Shown here one piece after another: positions 16,274 to 24,665 of a DNA stretch of 64,000 nucleotides. Below the pieces are notes generated by a model. The model worked only from the letters and a program-made list of their open reading frames with translations, was not told the DNA's origin and made no database searches. The stretch lies in the NCBI RefSeq assembly GCF_004137245.1, contig NZ_SDWS01000001.1:186001-250000 (forward strand), read 5' to 3'. Within the stretch, counting starts at the first letter, position 1. Each line of letters starts with the position of its first letter. The position numbers were made by a program, and so were the translations under genes. The stretch comes from Nocardioides glacieisoli (GTDB taxonomy: Bacteria; Actinomycetota; Actinomycetes; Propionibacteriales; Nocardioidaceae).

Positions 16274-16299
16274 CATGTCACCACTCCGAGGGAACTGCG

Positions 16300-17880
16300 A
16301 TGGACCTGCACGGCTCGTTCCACGTCTACGACACCACCCTGCGCGACGGCGCCCAGCAGGAGGGGCTCAACCTGTCGGTCGCCGACAAGCTGAGCATCGC
16401 CCGCCAGCTCGACGGGCTCGGGGTCGGCTACATCGAGGGCGGTTGGCCGGGCTCGAACCCCAAGGACACCGAGTTCTTCCGCCGCGCGAGCCAGGAGCTC
16501 GAGCTCACCCACGCGAAGCTCGCGGCGTTCGGCGCCACCCGCCGGGCCGGCGTACGAGCTGCTGACGACCCACTCGTCGCCGCCCTCCGCGACTCCGGGG
16601 CGGGCGTGGTCACCCTGGTCGCCAAGTCGCACGACCGCCACGTCGAGCTCGCGCTGCGCACCACCCTCGAGGAGAACCTCGCGATGGTGCGCGACACCGT
16701 CACCCACCTGCGCGAGGAGGGGCAGACGGTGTTCCTCGACGCCGAGCACTTCTTCGACGGCTACCGCGCCAACCGCGCGTACGCGCTGGAGGTGCTGCGC
16801 ACGGCTGCCGAGGCCGGCGCGGAGGTCGTCGCGCTCTGCGACACGAACGGCGGCATGCTGCCCGACTGGGTCTCCGACGTCGTCCTCGACGTGATCGAGT
16901 CGACCGGCGCGCGGGTCGGGATCCACGCCCACAACGACAGCGGGTGCGCCGTCGCCAACTCGCTCGCCGCGGTCGCCGCCGGCGCCAGCCACGTGCAGGG
17001 CTGCATCAACGGCTACGGCGAGCGCACCGGCAACGCCGACCTCGTCACCGTCGTCGCCAACCTCGAGCTCAAGCTGGACCGCAGCGTCCTGCCCCAGGGC
17101 CTGCTCAAGGAGGCGACCCGCATCGCCCACGCCGTCGCCGAGGTCACCAACGTTCCGCCGGCCTCGCGCCAGCCCTACGTCGGCACGTCGGCGTTCGCGC
17201 ACAAGGCCGGGCTGCACGCCAGCGCGATCAAGGTCGACCCCGACCTCTACCAGCACCTCGACCCGCTCGTCGTCGGCAACGACATGCGCCTGCTCGTCTC
17301 CGACATGGCCGGCCGCGCGTCGATCGAGCTCAAGGGCAAGGAGCTCGGCTACGACCTGTCGGAGGACCGCGAGCTGGTCACGCGCGTCACCGACCGGGTC
17401 AAGCAGATGGAGCAGGGTGGCTACACCTTCGAGGCCGCCGACGCCTCCTTCGAGCTGCTGCTCGCCGAGGAGGTCGAGGGTGCCCGGCCGTCGTACTTCG
17501 ACGTCGAGTCGTGGCGTGTCATCACCGAGACCCGCACCGACGGCGAGGCCGTCTCCGAGGCGACGGTGAAGCTGACGGCTGCGGGCGTGCGGTACGTCGT
17601 CACGGGCGAGGGCAACGGGCCGGTCAACGCCCTCGACGCCGCCCTGCGCGAGGCGATCGGGCAGGCGTTCCCGGAGGTCGCGAAGTTCGAGCTGATCGAC
17701 TACAAGGTGCGCATCCTCGACCAGGGCCACGGCACCGACGCGATCACCCGCGTGCTCATCGAGACCAGCGACGGCGAGTCGTCGTGGGTCACCGTCGGCG
17801 TCGGCGCCAACGTCATCGAGGCATCCTGGGGCGCCCTCGTCGACGGGCTCACCTTCGGCCTGCGGCGCCAGCACCGGTAG
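16300..17880 (+). CDS. cimA: (R)-citramalate synthase
   Basis: CimA condenses pyruvate and acetyl-CoA to citramalate, giving 2-oxobutyrate for isoleucine without threonine deaminase. The 526-residue protein has the LeuA/CimA layout: catalytic barrel opening YDTTLRDGAQQEGLNLS, GGWPGSNPKD, LCDTNGGMLPDWV, metal-binding HAHNDSG, GCINGYGERTGNADL, then FAHKAGLHASAI and a C-terminal LeuA regulatory domain (from about residue 395) used for feedback inhibition. Distinction from 2-isopropylmalate synthase rests on length, overall sequence pattern and the Ile-rich leader upstream. Controlled by the attenuator at 16193-16273. Confidence 0.93.
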   Translation: MDLHGSFHVYDTTLRDGAQQEGLNLSVADKLSIARQLDGLGVGYIEGGWPGSNPKDTEFFRRASQELELTHAKLAAFGATRRAGVRAADDPLVAALRDSGAGVVTLVAKSHDRHVELALRTTLEENLAMVRDTVTHLREEGQTVFLDAEHFFDGYRANRAYALEVLRTAAEAGAEVVALCDTNGGMLPDWVSDVVLDVIESTGARVGIHAHNDSGCAVANSLAAVAAGASHVQGCINGYGERTGNADLVTVVANLELKLDRSVLPQGLLKEATRIAHAVAEVTNVPPASRQPYVGTSAFAHKAGLHASAIKVDPDLYQHLDPLVVGNDMRLLVSDMAGRASIELKGKELGYDLSEDRELVTRVTDRVKQMEQGGYTFEAADASFELLLAEEVEGARPSYFDVESWRVITETRTDGEAVSEATVKLTAAGVRYVVTGEGNGPVNALDAALREAIGQAFPEVAKFELIDYKVRILDQGHGTDAITRVLIETSDGESSWVTVGVGANVIEASWGALVDGLTFGLRRQHR

Positions 17881-17900
17881 GTTCGTCTAGGTTGCTGCCG

Positions 17901-18641
17901 GTGACCTCGACGCGCGCGACCAGCTTCGGTGCCTGGGCGGAGCAGTACGACGACCACCGCCCGACCTATCCCGACGACGCCGTCGGCTGGCTGCTCCCGC
18001 CGCACGCGGTGCGGGTCGCGGAGGTCGGAGCCGGCACCGGGAAGCTCACCGACCGGCTGGTCGGGCGCGGCCTCGACCTCGACGTCGTCGAGCCCGACGG
18101 CCGGATGCTCGCGCTCGTCGCCGACCGGCACCCGGGGCTGCGGGTCCACGAGGCGGGCGCCGACGCGCTCCCGCTGGACGACGGATCGGTCGACGCCGTG
18201 CTCGTGGCCGATGCCTGGCACTGGTTCCCCAAGGCCGAGGCGTCGGCGGAGGTGGCGCGCGTCCTCCGCCCGGGCGGCTGGCTCGGGTGCGTCTGGAACG
18301 TGCCGGTGCTCGAGCACGACTGGCAGTGGCGGGCGATGCGCCTCGACCCGGCGCTCGCGCACCCCGAGGACACCGACCCGATGGAGCGCCTCGACCTGGC
18401 CTCCGGATCGGCGGAGCAGCGGTCGTTCCGCTGGACCTGGACCCTCACGCCCGCGCAGTGGCGCGGCTTCGTCTCCACGGTCTCCCACGTCGCGCTGCTC
18501 CCCGAGGCCGAGCGTGAGGCTGCGCTCGACGAGACCGAGCGGCTGGTGACCGAGGCGTGCGAGGCCGCCGGCGCGAGCGGCGTACCCCTCGACCACGACG
18601 CGGTCTGCATCCGCTGGTCACCAGACGGTGGAGCGGCGTGA
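17901..18641 (+). CDS. Class I SAM-dependent methyltransferase
   Basis: A 246-residue protein starting at GTG (MTSTRATSFGAWAEQYDDHRPTYP). The SAM motif VAEVGAGTGKLTDRL is near residue 40, the acidic DVVEPDGRML follows, and the later DAVLVADAWHWFP and VLRPGGWLGCVWN segments place it among UbiE/Methyltransf_11-like enzymes. The substrate is unknown. The gene follows cimA by 20 bp and overlaps the next membrane-protein gene by 4 bp (GTGA), so the three may be co-transcribed. Confidence 0.85.
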   Translation: MTSTRATSFGAWAEQYDDHRPTYPDDAVGWLLPPHAVRVAEVGAGTGKLTDRLVGRGLDLDVVEPDGRMLALVADRHPGLRVHEAGADALPLDDGSVDAVLVADAWHWFPKAEASAEVARVLRPGGWLGCVWNVPVLEHDWQWRAMRLDPALAHPEDTDPMERLDLASGSAEQRSFRWTWTLTPAQWRGFVSTVSHVALLPEAEREAALDETERLVTEACEAAGASGVPLDHDAVCIRWSPDGGAA

Positions 18642-18994
18642 CCACCTCCTACGACGACCTGCCGCGCCAGACCTCGACCGTCGAGCGCGTCGTCACCGTA
18701 CTGCTGATGGTCGGGCTGGCCGTGCTGGTGCCGCTCGCCTCGTTCTTCGGCCTCTTCTTCGGCATGGCCTCCGACGGGTGCGTCGGCGACACGCGCTGCA
18801 GCAGCGGGCAGATCTCCGCCGGGATCGTCATCTCGTCCGGATCGCCGTGGATCGTCTACCTCGTGGCGCTGGCGGTGGTCATCGTGCGGTGGGTACGCCG
18901 TCGACGCACGTGGTGGGTGCCGGTCGCCGCACTCGTGGTGGGTGCCGTGCTCTGGGCGCTCGGCGGCTTCGTCGCCGTGTCGGGCGTCGGCTGA
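18638..18994 (+). CDS. Small membrane protein, three predicted TM segments
   Basis: A 118-residue protein (GTG start) with three hydrophobic segments: VTVLLMVGLAVLVPLASFFGLFFGM, SGSPWIVYLVALAVVIVRWV and WWVPVAALVVGAVLWALGGFVAV. A loop between the first two holds a Cys pair (DGCVGDTRCSSGQ), likely an extracytoplasmic disulfide. I do not recognise the family. The start overlaps the stop of the methyltransferase by 4 bp, indicating translational coupling. Confidence 0.75.
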   Translation: MTTSYDDLPRQTSTVERVVTVLLMVGLAVLVPLASFFGLFFGMASDGCVGDTRCSSGQISAGIVISSGSPWIVYLVALAVVIVRWVRRRRTWWVPVAALVVGAVLWALGGFVAVSGVG

Positions 18995-18995
18995 A

Positions 18996-19586
18996 TCAGC
19001 CGCCGACCACCCGGCGCACCAGGTCGTCCCAGCCCGCCTCGATCCGGTCGAGGGAGATGTGGTCGCGCTGCTGCTGCTCGATGACCATGATGTCGAGCGG
19101 CGCCAGGATCGCGATCGACAGCAGGACGAGGTCGCCCGAGACGCGGAGCTCGTGCAGCAGGTGGCGCACGTGCATGACGGCGAACGACGCGGCTGCCCGC
19201 GAGCGCGCGGAGCTGTCGCCGGTGGCGGCCTTGATGAGCGCGCCGGACGTGACGTTGGTGCGCATCCGCGAGTGGCCGAAGGCGAGCAGCCGCTCCATCG
19301 GCGGCGCACCGGGCCCCAGCGGCGGGGGACCGGAGATCACGCTGGCCTGCCAGGCCGCCTCGGACTCGTTGAGCACCGCGGCCATCAGGCCCTCGCGGCT
19401 GCCGAACCGCCGGAACAGCGTCCCCTTGCCGACGCCGGCGGCCGACGCGACCGTCTCCATCGTCACGCAGTCGACGCCTCGGGTCCGGATGAGCTCCAGT
19501 GCCGCGACGAGGATCGCCTGCCGGTTGCGCGCGGCATCCGCCCGCTCCGGGGCGGGCTCGTCCGCCATCGGCAGCAGGTTCGTCAC
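18996..19586 (-). CDS. TetR family transcriptional regulator
   Basis: A 196-residue repressor with an N-terminal HTH: ARNRQAILVAALELIRTRGVDCVTMETVASAAGVGKGTLFRRFGSREGLMAAVL. The C-terminal 130 residues form the ligand-binding domain. The start is GTG at 19586; an internal ATG at 19568 (MADEPAPERAD) is equally possible. It is divergent from the FMN-reductase gene, with a perfect 20-bp palindrome between them, so it most likely represses itself and the reductase in response to a quinone or other electrophile. Confidence 0.9.
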   Translation of the reverse strand: MTNLLPMADEPAPERADAARNRQAILVAALELIRTRGVDCVTMETVASAAGVGKGTLFRRFGSREGLMAAVLNESEAAWQASVISGPPPLGPGAPPMERLLAFGHSRMRTNVTSGALIKAATGDSSARSRAAASFAVMHVRHLLHELRVSGDLVLLSIAILAPLDIMVIEQQQRDHISLDRIEAGWDDLVRRVVGG

Positions 19587-19631
19587 GCGCTCAGGTTAGG
19601 GCGCAGGAAAAGAACGGGCATCCGGGAATGA

Positions 19632-19651
19632 AAACGGACCGCGGTCCGTTT
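19632..19651. promoter_or_regulatory. Palindromic TetR operator
   Basis: AAACGGACCGCGGTCCGTTT is a perfect 20-bp palindrome centred between the divergent TetR regulator and the FMN-reductase gene, 8 bp before the reductase ATG, where a bound repressor would block transcription or initiation. Confidence 0.8.
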
Positions 19652-19659
19652 CGCCTGTC

Positions 19660-20214
19660 ATGACCACAGACAAGCAGACCCGCGTCGCAGTCCTCCTCGG
19701 CTCCACCCGCACCGGGAGCCTCAACCGCCGCATCGCCGAGCATCTCCGCGAGCACGCGCCCGCCGGAGTGACCGTCGACGTGGTCGAGGGCCTCGACACC
19801 GTGCCCTTCTACAACGAGGAGATCGACGGCGACACCGCCCCGGCCTCCGCCACCGCGCTGCGCGCGTCCGTCGCCGCCGCCGACCGTGTCCTCGCCGTCA
19901 CGCCCGAGTACAACGGCACCATGCCCGCCGTGCTCAACAACGCCATCGACTGGCTCTCTCGCCCCTACGGCCAGGGCGCCATCGTGGGCAAGCCCTTCGC
20001 GGCCATCGGCGCCACCCCGACGCCGTACGGCGGGAAGTGGTCGCACGAGCACGCCCGCCACTCCGCCACCATCGCCGGCGCCCTCGTGGTCGAGGGGATC
20101 GTCGTCGACGAGTCCGCGGTCGAGGGTGACCCGCTGGCCAACGAGGCCGCCGTCCAGCGCCTCCTCGGTGCGCTCGACGCCCTCGTCGCGCACGAGGCCG
20201 TCGTCGCCGCCTGA
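19660..20214 (+). CDS. NAD(P)H-dependent FMN reductase
   Basis: A 184-residue flavodoxin-fold protein. The phosphate-binding loop is VLLGSTRTGSLNRRIAEHL at residues 12-30, and the family signature AVTPEYNGTMPAVLNNAIDWLSRP lies around residue 85-108, followed by GKPFAAIGATPTPYGG. Such enzymes reduce FMN, quinones or azo compounds with NAD(P)H. It is likely repressed by the divergent TetR protein through the palindrome immediately upstream. Confidence 0.92.
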   Translation: MTTDKQTRVAVLLGSTRTGSLNRRIAEHLREHAPAGVTVDVVEGLDTVPFYNEEIDGDTAPASATALRASVAAADRVLAVTPEYNGTMPAVLNNAIDWLSRPYGQGAIVGKPFAAIGATPTPYGGKWSHEHARHSATIAGALVVEGIVVDESAVEGDPLANEAAVQRLLGALDALVAHEAVVAA

Positions 20215-20221
20215 GCACCCG

Positions 20222-20288
20222 AGTCCCACGCTTGTCGGCCGAGATCTGGGCTGACAAGCGTGGGAGTCACCGGACATCCGGTGACTCC
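20222..20288. terminator. Two consecutive hairpins after the FMN-reductase gene
   Basis: CCCACGCTTGTC (20225-20236) pairs with GACAAGCGTGGG (20253-20264) around a short spacer. A second hairpin overlaps it: GGAGTCACCGG (20263-20273), loop ACAT, CCGGTGACTCC (20278-20288). Because they share bases 20263-20264 the two compete slightly. They most likely end the reductase transcript before the amidase. Confidence 0.65.
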
Positions 20289-20310
20289 AGAGGCAGGTAG
20301 GTTCGCGAAC

Positions 20311-21708
20311 ATGGCCCAGCTGCACGACCTGACCGCGCTCGAGCAGTGCGACGCCGTACGCCGCGGCGAGGTGTCGCCGCTCGAGCTGGTCGAGCACTAC
20401 GCCGGGCGTGCCGACGATGTCGGCGCGTTCGTCACCACCACGCACGAGCTCGCGCGCGAGCACGCGCAGAGACTGACCGAGGCGGGACGCCCCGCGGACG
20501 CAGGTCCGCTCTGGGGCGTCCCGACCGGCATCAAGGACCTGCACCCGACGGCCGGGGTGCGCACCACCTTCGGCTCCGCGGCCTACGACGACTTCGTCCC
20601 CGACGAGTCCGACGACCTCGTCCTCACCGTCGAGGCCGCCGGGATGCCGAGCCTGGGCAAGACCAGCACGCCCGAGTTCGGGTCGCCCTGCTACACCGAG
20701 CCCGACGTCGCGCCGCCCTCCGTGACGCCGTGGGACACCGCCCGGAGCGCGGGCGGCTCGTCGGGCGGAGCGGCCGCGGCGGTCGCGGCCGGCCTGCTCC
20801 CGGTGGCGCCCGGCTCCGACGGCGGCGGGTCGATCCGGATCCCCGCCTCCTGCTGCGGCCTGGTCGGGCTCAAGCCGTCGCGCGGCCGGGTCAGCGGGGC
20901 TCCGCGCTACGGCGACCCGGTCGGGTTGGCGACGCCCGGCACCCTCGCCCGCACGGTCCGCGACGCCGCCGCCCTCCTCGACGTGCTGGAGGGTCGCCGG
21001 GTCGGCGATCCCTTCTGGGCTCCGCCGCCGACCTCGTCGTTCCTCGACGCCTGCGACCGCGACCCCGGCCGGCTCCGCGTCGCCCGCTTCATCGCGCCGG
21101 TGATCGCGGAGGTCGACGTCGACCCGTCCAGCGTGATGGCGTGGGAGGACGCGTCACACCTCCTCGAGTCCCTCGGCCACGACGTCGAGGACGTCCCGGT
21201 GCCGATCCCGTCCGACGCCGTCGCCGACTTCGAGACCTGCTGGGCCGTGCTCACCGCGCTGTCCCCGGCGCCGCCCGGTCGCGAGGACCGGTTGCGGCCG
21301 CTGACCCGCTGGCTCAGCGAGCGCGGCCACGCCGTCAGCGGACCGGAGTTCGGCCTCGCCATCGGCCGGCTGCGCCAGCACGCGGCAGCGGCGCTCGCCG
21401 CGCTGGCTGCGTACGACATCGTCCTCACGCCGACCCTCGCCCGGCCGCCGGCGCTGGTCGGCGAGCTCCGCGACGACGCCGACCCGGCCCGCGACTTCGC
21501 GAACCAGAAGGCCTTCACGCCATGGACCAGCGCCTGGAACGTCACCGGCATGCCGGCGATCTCCTTGCCCCTGCACTGGACCGACGACGGCCTCCCCGTC
21601 GGCGTGATGCTGGCTGCGCGCCCCGCCGAGGAGGAGCTGCTCGTCTCGGTCGCCGCCCAGGTGGAGAGCGCTGCGCCTTGGATGGACAGGCGTCCGCCGG
21701 ACTGGTGA
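20311..21708 (+). CDS. Amidase signature-family hydrolase
   Basis: A 465-residue amidase. The Ser-cisSer-Lys triad is visible: Lys in [10 protein letters not shown] (residue about 74) and the two serines in [19 protein letters not shown], followed by [30 protein letters not shown], the signature block. Length fits stand-alone amidases rather than GatA. It hydrolyses an unknown amide. A VOC-fold protein follows 10 bp later and may be in the same transcript. Confidence 0.92.
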   Translation: MAQLHDLTALEQCDAVRRGEVSPLELVEHYAGRADDVGAFVTTTHELAREHAQRLTEAGRPADAGPLWGVPTGIKDLHPTAGVRTTFGSAAYDDFVPDESDDLVLTVEAAGMPSLGKTSTPEFGSPCYTEPDVAPPSVTPWDTARSAGGSSGGAAAAVAAGLLPVAPGSDGGGSIRIPASCCGLVGLKPSRGRVSGAPRYGDPVGLATPGTLARTVRDAAALLDVLEGRRVGDPFWAPPPTSSFLDACDRDPGRLRVARFIAPVIAEVDVDPSSVMAWEDASHLLESLGHDVEDVPVPIPSDAVADFETCWAVLTALSPAPPGREDRLRPLTRWLSERGHAVSGPEFGLAIGRLRQHAAAALAALAAYDIVLTPTLARPPALVGELRDDADPARDFANQKAFTPWTSAWNVTGMPAISLPLHWTDDGLPVGVMLAARPAEEELLVSVAAQVESAAPWMDRRPPDW

Positions 21709-21718
21709 AGTGGCGGGC

Positions 21719-22102
21719 ATGGGTGAGCTGACGCCGTACATCTGCGTGGCGGACGCCCGCGCCGCCATCGAGTGGTACGTCGACGTCCTCGGCGCCGAGG
21801 TCGTCGTCGAGCCGATCGTGATGGACGACGGGGCCGTCGGCCACGTCGAGCTCGCGGTCGGTGGTGGGCGCTGGATGATGTCGGACGTGTTCGAGGGGGT
21901 TGGCATCGACGCTCCGGACCCCTCCCGCGGCGCCGCCGTCTCCTTGCACCTCGAGGTCGACGACGTCGATGCCGTCTGCGATCGCGTGACGGCCGACGGC
22001 ACGACCCTCGACCGCGGTCCCGAGGACAACCCGCCCGTCGGCCGGGTGGCGGTCTTCCGCGACCCGTTCGGGCATCGCTGGTTCCTCAACCAGCCCCTCT
22101 GA
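21719..22102 (+). CDS. VOC (glyoxalase/PhnB-like) family protein
   Basis: A 127-residue protein starting MGELTPYICVADARAAIEWY. It has the paired beta-alpha-beta-beta-beta units of the vicinal-oxygen-chelate fold: AAIEWYVDVLGAEVV, VGHVELAVGGGRWMMSD, SLHLEVDDVDAVCDRV and GRVAVFRDPFGHRWFLNQP. Enzymatic or antibiotic-binding role is undetermined. A GTG 9 bp upstream is an alternative start. It follows the amidase closely and is convergent with the biotin transporter genes. Confidence 0.85.
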   Translation: MGELTPYICVADARAAIEWYVDVLGAEVVVEPIVMDDGAVGHVELAVGGGRWMMSDVFEGVGIDAPDPSRGAAVSLHLEVDDVDAVCDRVTADGTTLDRGPEDNPPVGRVAVFRDPFGHRWFLNQPL

Positions 22103-22108
22103 CGCCGC

Positions 22109-22717
22109 TCAGTCGCCGACCCCGCGCGCGTGGAGCGCGTCGCCGGTGTCGCGGGCACGCGCCACGACGCGGATCACGAAGGGGATCAGCCGCGCCCGTG
22201 GGGACCGCTCGAGGCCACGCGCGAGCGCCGCGTCGCGGGACTCCTCGGCGAGCAGGATCGTGGACGGTATCGCCCGGAGCATCAGGGAGAACGCCAGCGC
22301 CACGGCGTCAGGATCCACGCCGACCCTGCGCAGCGGGCGGAGCCCCCGGGCCACGGCATCCATCACCTCGTCGACGGGCGTCGTGACCGTCAGCGTCGTC
22401 GCGAGCAGGATCAGGGCGAGCAGGTCGCCGACGACCTCGACCGCGCGCGGCCAGCCGTTCTGCCACACCGTCCAGGTGCCGAGGATCGCCGCACTGAGCA
22501 GCAGCCACCGCATCGAACGCAGGGTGAGGCCCAGCCGCGCACCCGACCGGACCAGCAGCAGGCCGGCGACCACGACGAAGACGAGCGCCGACGCCGGACC
22601 TCGTACGCCGACCACGACGATGCTGGCCAGCATGAGGCCGACCAGCTTGGCGCCGGCCGGCAGTCGGTGCAGCCAGGTCGTCCCCGGCTGGTGCAGTCCG
22701 AGGAGTTGGGCGCTCAC
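22109..22717 (-). CDS. bioN: Energy-coupling factor transporter T component (biotin)
   Basis: A 202-residue EcfT-type membrane protein with hydrophobic segments KLVGLMLASIVVVGVRG, ALVFVVVAGLLLV, WLLLSAAILGTWTV and LLALILLATTLTVTT. A cytoplasmic coupling region with two Ala-Arg-Gly-type motifs follows ([18 protein letters not shown] and ALHARGVGD), which contact the ATPase. It is the last gene of the bioY-bioM-bioN operon and overlaps bioM by 4 bp. Confidence 0.9.
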   Translation of the reverse strand: MSAQLLGLHQPGTTWLHRLPAGAKLVGLMLASIVVVGVRGPASALVFVVVAGLLLVRSGARLGLTLRSMRWLLLSAAILGTWTVWQNGWPRAVEVVGDLLALILLATTLTVTTPVDEVMDAVARGLRPLRRVGVDPDAVALAFSLMLRAIPSTILLAEESRDAALARGLERSPRARLIPFVIRVVARARDTGDALHARGVGD

Positions 22718-23403
22718 GGGGCGGCCCGGTAGTGCTCGACGACCTCGGCGGGATCGCCGTCCCGCTCGATGCGACCGGACCGCACCAGGAGTGCGCGATC
22801 GCAGCGTGCGGCGAGGTCCAGGTCGTGCGTCACCAGCACCAGCTGTTGCGGCAGGCCCAGCAGGAGGTCACCGATCCGTCGGCTGTTGCCCAGGTCGAGC
22901 AGCGTGGTCGGCTCGTCCGCGACGAGGACGGCCGGATCGGTCGCCAGCACCCCCGCCAGGGCGAGCAGCTGGCCCTCGCCGCCGGACAACCCGTGCACGC
23001 TGCGGTCGCCGAAGCCCTCGAGCCCGAAGTCCGCGAGCACCCGGTCTGCGGCGACCAGGCGGGCGGCCTTGTCCGGGTGCGTCCGCCGGAGCGAGAGGGC
23101 CACGTCCTCGCGGGCCGTCGGCATCACCAGCTGTGCGGCGGGGTCGGTGAACATGAAGCCGACCCGACGGCGTACGTCCCGACCCTCGCGCGCGACGTCG
23201 AGGCCGTCGACGAGCACGCGGCCGGTCGTGGCCGTCACCAGCCCGTTGAGCAGCCGGGCAAGGGTGGACTTGCCCGATCCGTTGGGCCCGATGAGGGCGA
23301 TCCGGTGCTCGCTCAGGTCGAGCGTGGTCTCCCCGAGGATCTGCCGGGTGCCGTCGTGGGTCGGGACCGAGACGGTGACCTGCTCGAGGAGGATCCGGCT
23401 CAC
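22714..23403 (-). CDS. bioM: Energy-coupling factor transporter ATPase (biotin)
   Basis: A 229-residue ATPase: Walker A GPNGSGKST, Q-loop FTDPAAQLVMPT with the typical ECF glutamine, signature LSGGEGQLLALAGVL (one variant residue from the LSGGQ consensus), Walker B AVLVADEPTTLLD and H-loop VTHDLD. With BioN and the substrate-binding BioY it drives biotin uptake. GTG start; 4-bp overlaps with bioY upstream and bioN downstream show tight coupling. Confidence 0.93.
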   Translation of the reverse strand: MSRILLEQVTVSVPTHDGTRQILGETTLDLSEHRIALIGPNGSGKSTLARLLNGLVTATTGRVLVDGLDVAREGRDVRRRVGFMFTDPAAQLVMPTAREDVALSLRRTHPDKAARLVAADRVLADFGLEGFGDRSVHGLSGGEGQLLALAGVLATDPAVLVADEPTTLLDLGNSRRIGDLLLGLPQQLVLVTHDLDLAARCDRALLVRSGRIERDGDPAEVVEHYRAAP

Positions 23404-24008
23404 GCGGCGGGCGTGCCCTCACGCTGCACGTCGGCGGGGACGACCGCGCGGCCCAGCATGTCGGGGAACGCCCGATGGACGGCGGTGGCGACCAGCGCCA
23501 TGGCGACGTTCTTGAGGGCGTCGCCGAACCAGAAGATCTTGTCGATGTCCCAGGCCTGGGCCCAGGTCAGGTCGGCGCGGAGGACGAGCCCCGCCATCCC
23601 GCACGTGTGGATGAAGAGGGCCGAGCTGACCAGGCCGGCGCCGAAGATCGCGACTGCGCTGACCAGCGAGCGGCGGGGGAGGCGCTCGACGATCGCACCA
23701 CAGAGCCCGGCGGCGAGAGGGAAGCCGATGAGGTAGCCCGCCGTGGGACCGGTGAGGACCGCGAGGCCCGCGGCGCCGCCCGAGAAGATCGGGAGCCCGG
23801 CGGCGCCCGCGACGACGTAGAGCAGGACCGCGAGGAAGCCGCGTCGCATCCCGAGCACCGCGCCCGAGAGCAGCACGGCGAAGGTCTGCAGGGTGATCGG
23901 CACCGGGCCGGCGACCTTGATCGCGGGCAGCAGCGCGCAGACGGCGATCAGGGCCGCGAAGGCCGCGATGAGGGCGATGTCGGTGCCGGGGTTGCGACGG
24001 GTGCTCAT
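23400..24008 (-). CDS. bioY: Biotin transporter substrate-binding component
   Basis: A 202-residue membrane protein of the BioY family, with six hydrophobic segments and the family blocks VPITLQTFAVLLSGAVLGMRRGFLAVLLYVVAGAAGLPIFSGGAAGLAVLTGPTAGYLIGFPLAA. It binds biotin and acts with BioM and BioN. First gene of the operon; its upstream region, shared with bioQ, contains two TGAAC-N3-G(T/A)TCA sites. Confidence 0.95.
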   Translation of the reverse strand: MSTRRNPGTDIALIAAFAALIAVCALLPAIKVAGPVPITLQTFAVLLSGAVLGMRRGFLAVLLYVVAGAAGLPIFSGGAAGLAVLTGPTAGYLIGFPLAAGLCGAIVERLPRRSLVSAVAIFGAGLVSSALFIHTCGMAGLVLRADLTWAQAWDIDKIFWFGDALKNVAMALVATAVHRAFPDMLGRAVVPADVQREGTPAA

Positions 24009-24026
24009 GGGGTGGTGTCCTCTACC

Positions 24027-24054
24027 TGAACGGTGATCAGTTGAACGGTGTTCA
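24027..24054. promoter_or_regulatory. Tandem BioQ-type operators
   Basis: TGAACGGTGTTCA at 24042-24054 is a palindrome with a 3-nt spacer, and TGAACGGTGATCA at 24027-24039 is a near-copy 15 bp away. This agrees with the TGAAC-N3-GTTxx pattern known for corynebacterial and mycobacterial BioQ. They lie in the divergent bioY/bioQ control region. Confidence 0.8.
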
Positions 24055-24113
24055 GGTTAGGGACGGCCGACCGGCACGTCAACGGCCGAGGACCAGTGAC
24101 CAGGGGGTGAGGC

Positions 24114-24665
24114 GTGCCACATCACCGCAGCGACGTGCTCGCGCACGCGGTCGCCCTCCTCGACACCCATGGCCTGGCGGCCCTGACGATGCGCCGGCTC
24201 GGGGCGGAGCTCGACGTGCAGCCGAGTGCGATCTACCACCACTTCGCCAGCAAGCAGGCGCTGCTCGCGGCCGTCGCCGACGAGATCCTCGCTCGCGGCG
24301 CGCGACCGCGCGAGGCGGATGAGTGGCCCGATCGGCTGCGCGAGGTCTGCTCCGAGCTGCGGCTCGCGATGCTCGCCGTGACCGACGGTGCCGACGTCGT
24401 GGCGACGGTCTGGGCCTTCGGGCTCGGCGCGGCCGCACCGGTGGCGGAGCTGGAGAAGGTCCTCGCCGACGCCGAGGTCCCCGCCGAGCTCGTGCCGGTC
24501 GCCTCGCGGGCACTCGTGCACTACGTCTTCGGCCACGCCTTCGAGGAGCAGACCGCACGTCAGGCCGTCAGGCTCGGCGCCGTCGAGCGGTCGCTGGAGT
24601 CGCTGCCCGACTTCGACCTCGGGCTCGATCTGGTGATCGACGGCCTGCGGGCGCGCGTCGGCTAG
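24114..24665 (+). CDS. bioQ: TetR-type biotin regulator
   Basis: A 183-residue TetR protein with HTH residues ALLDTHGLAALTMRRLGAELDVQPSAIYHHFASKQALLAAVADEIL and a C-terminal TetR_C-like domain. Identity as BioQ follows from the divergent arrangement with bioYMN, the TGAAC-N3-GTTCA palindromes between them and the absence of a BirA-type HTH in this window. It starts at GTG 24114 after GGGGGTGAGG. It would repress bioYMN and itself when biotin is sufficient. Its stop overlaps the pentapeptide gene by 4 bp. Confidence 0.85.
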   Translation: MPHHRSDVLAHAVALLDTHGLAALTMRRLGAELDVQPSAIYHHFASKQALLAAVADEILARGARPREADEWPDRLREVCSELRLAMLAVTDGADVVATVWAFGLGAAAPVAELEKVLADAEVPAELVPVASRALVHYVFGHAFEEQTARQAVRLGAVERSLESLPDFDLGLDLVIDGLRARVG

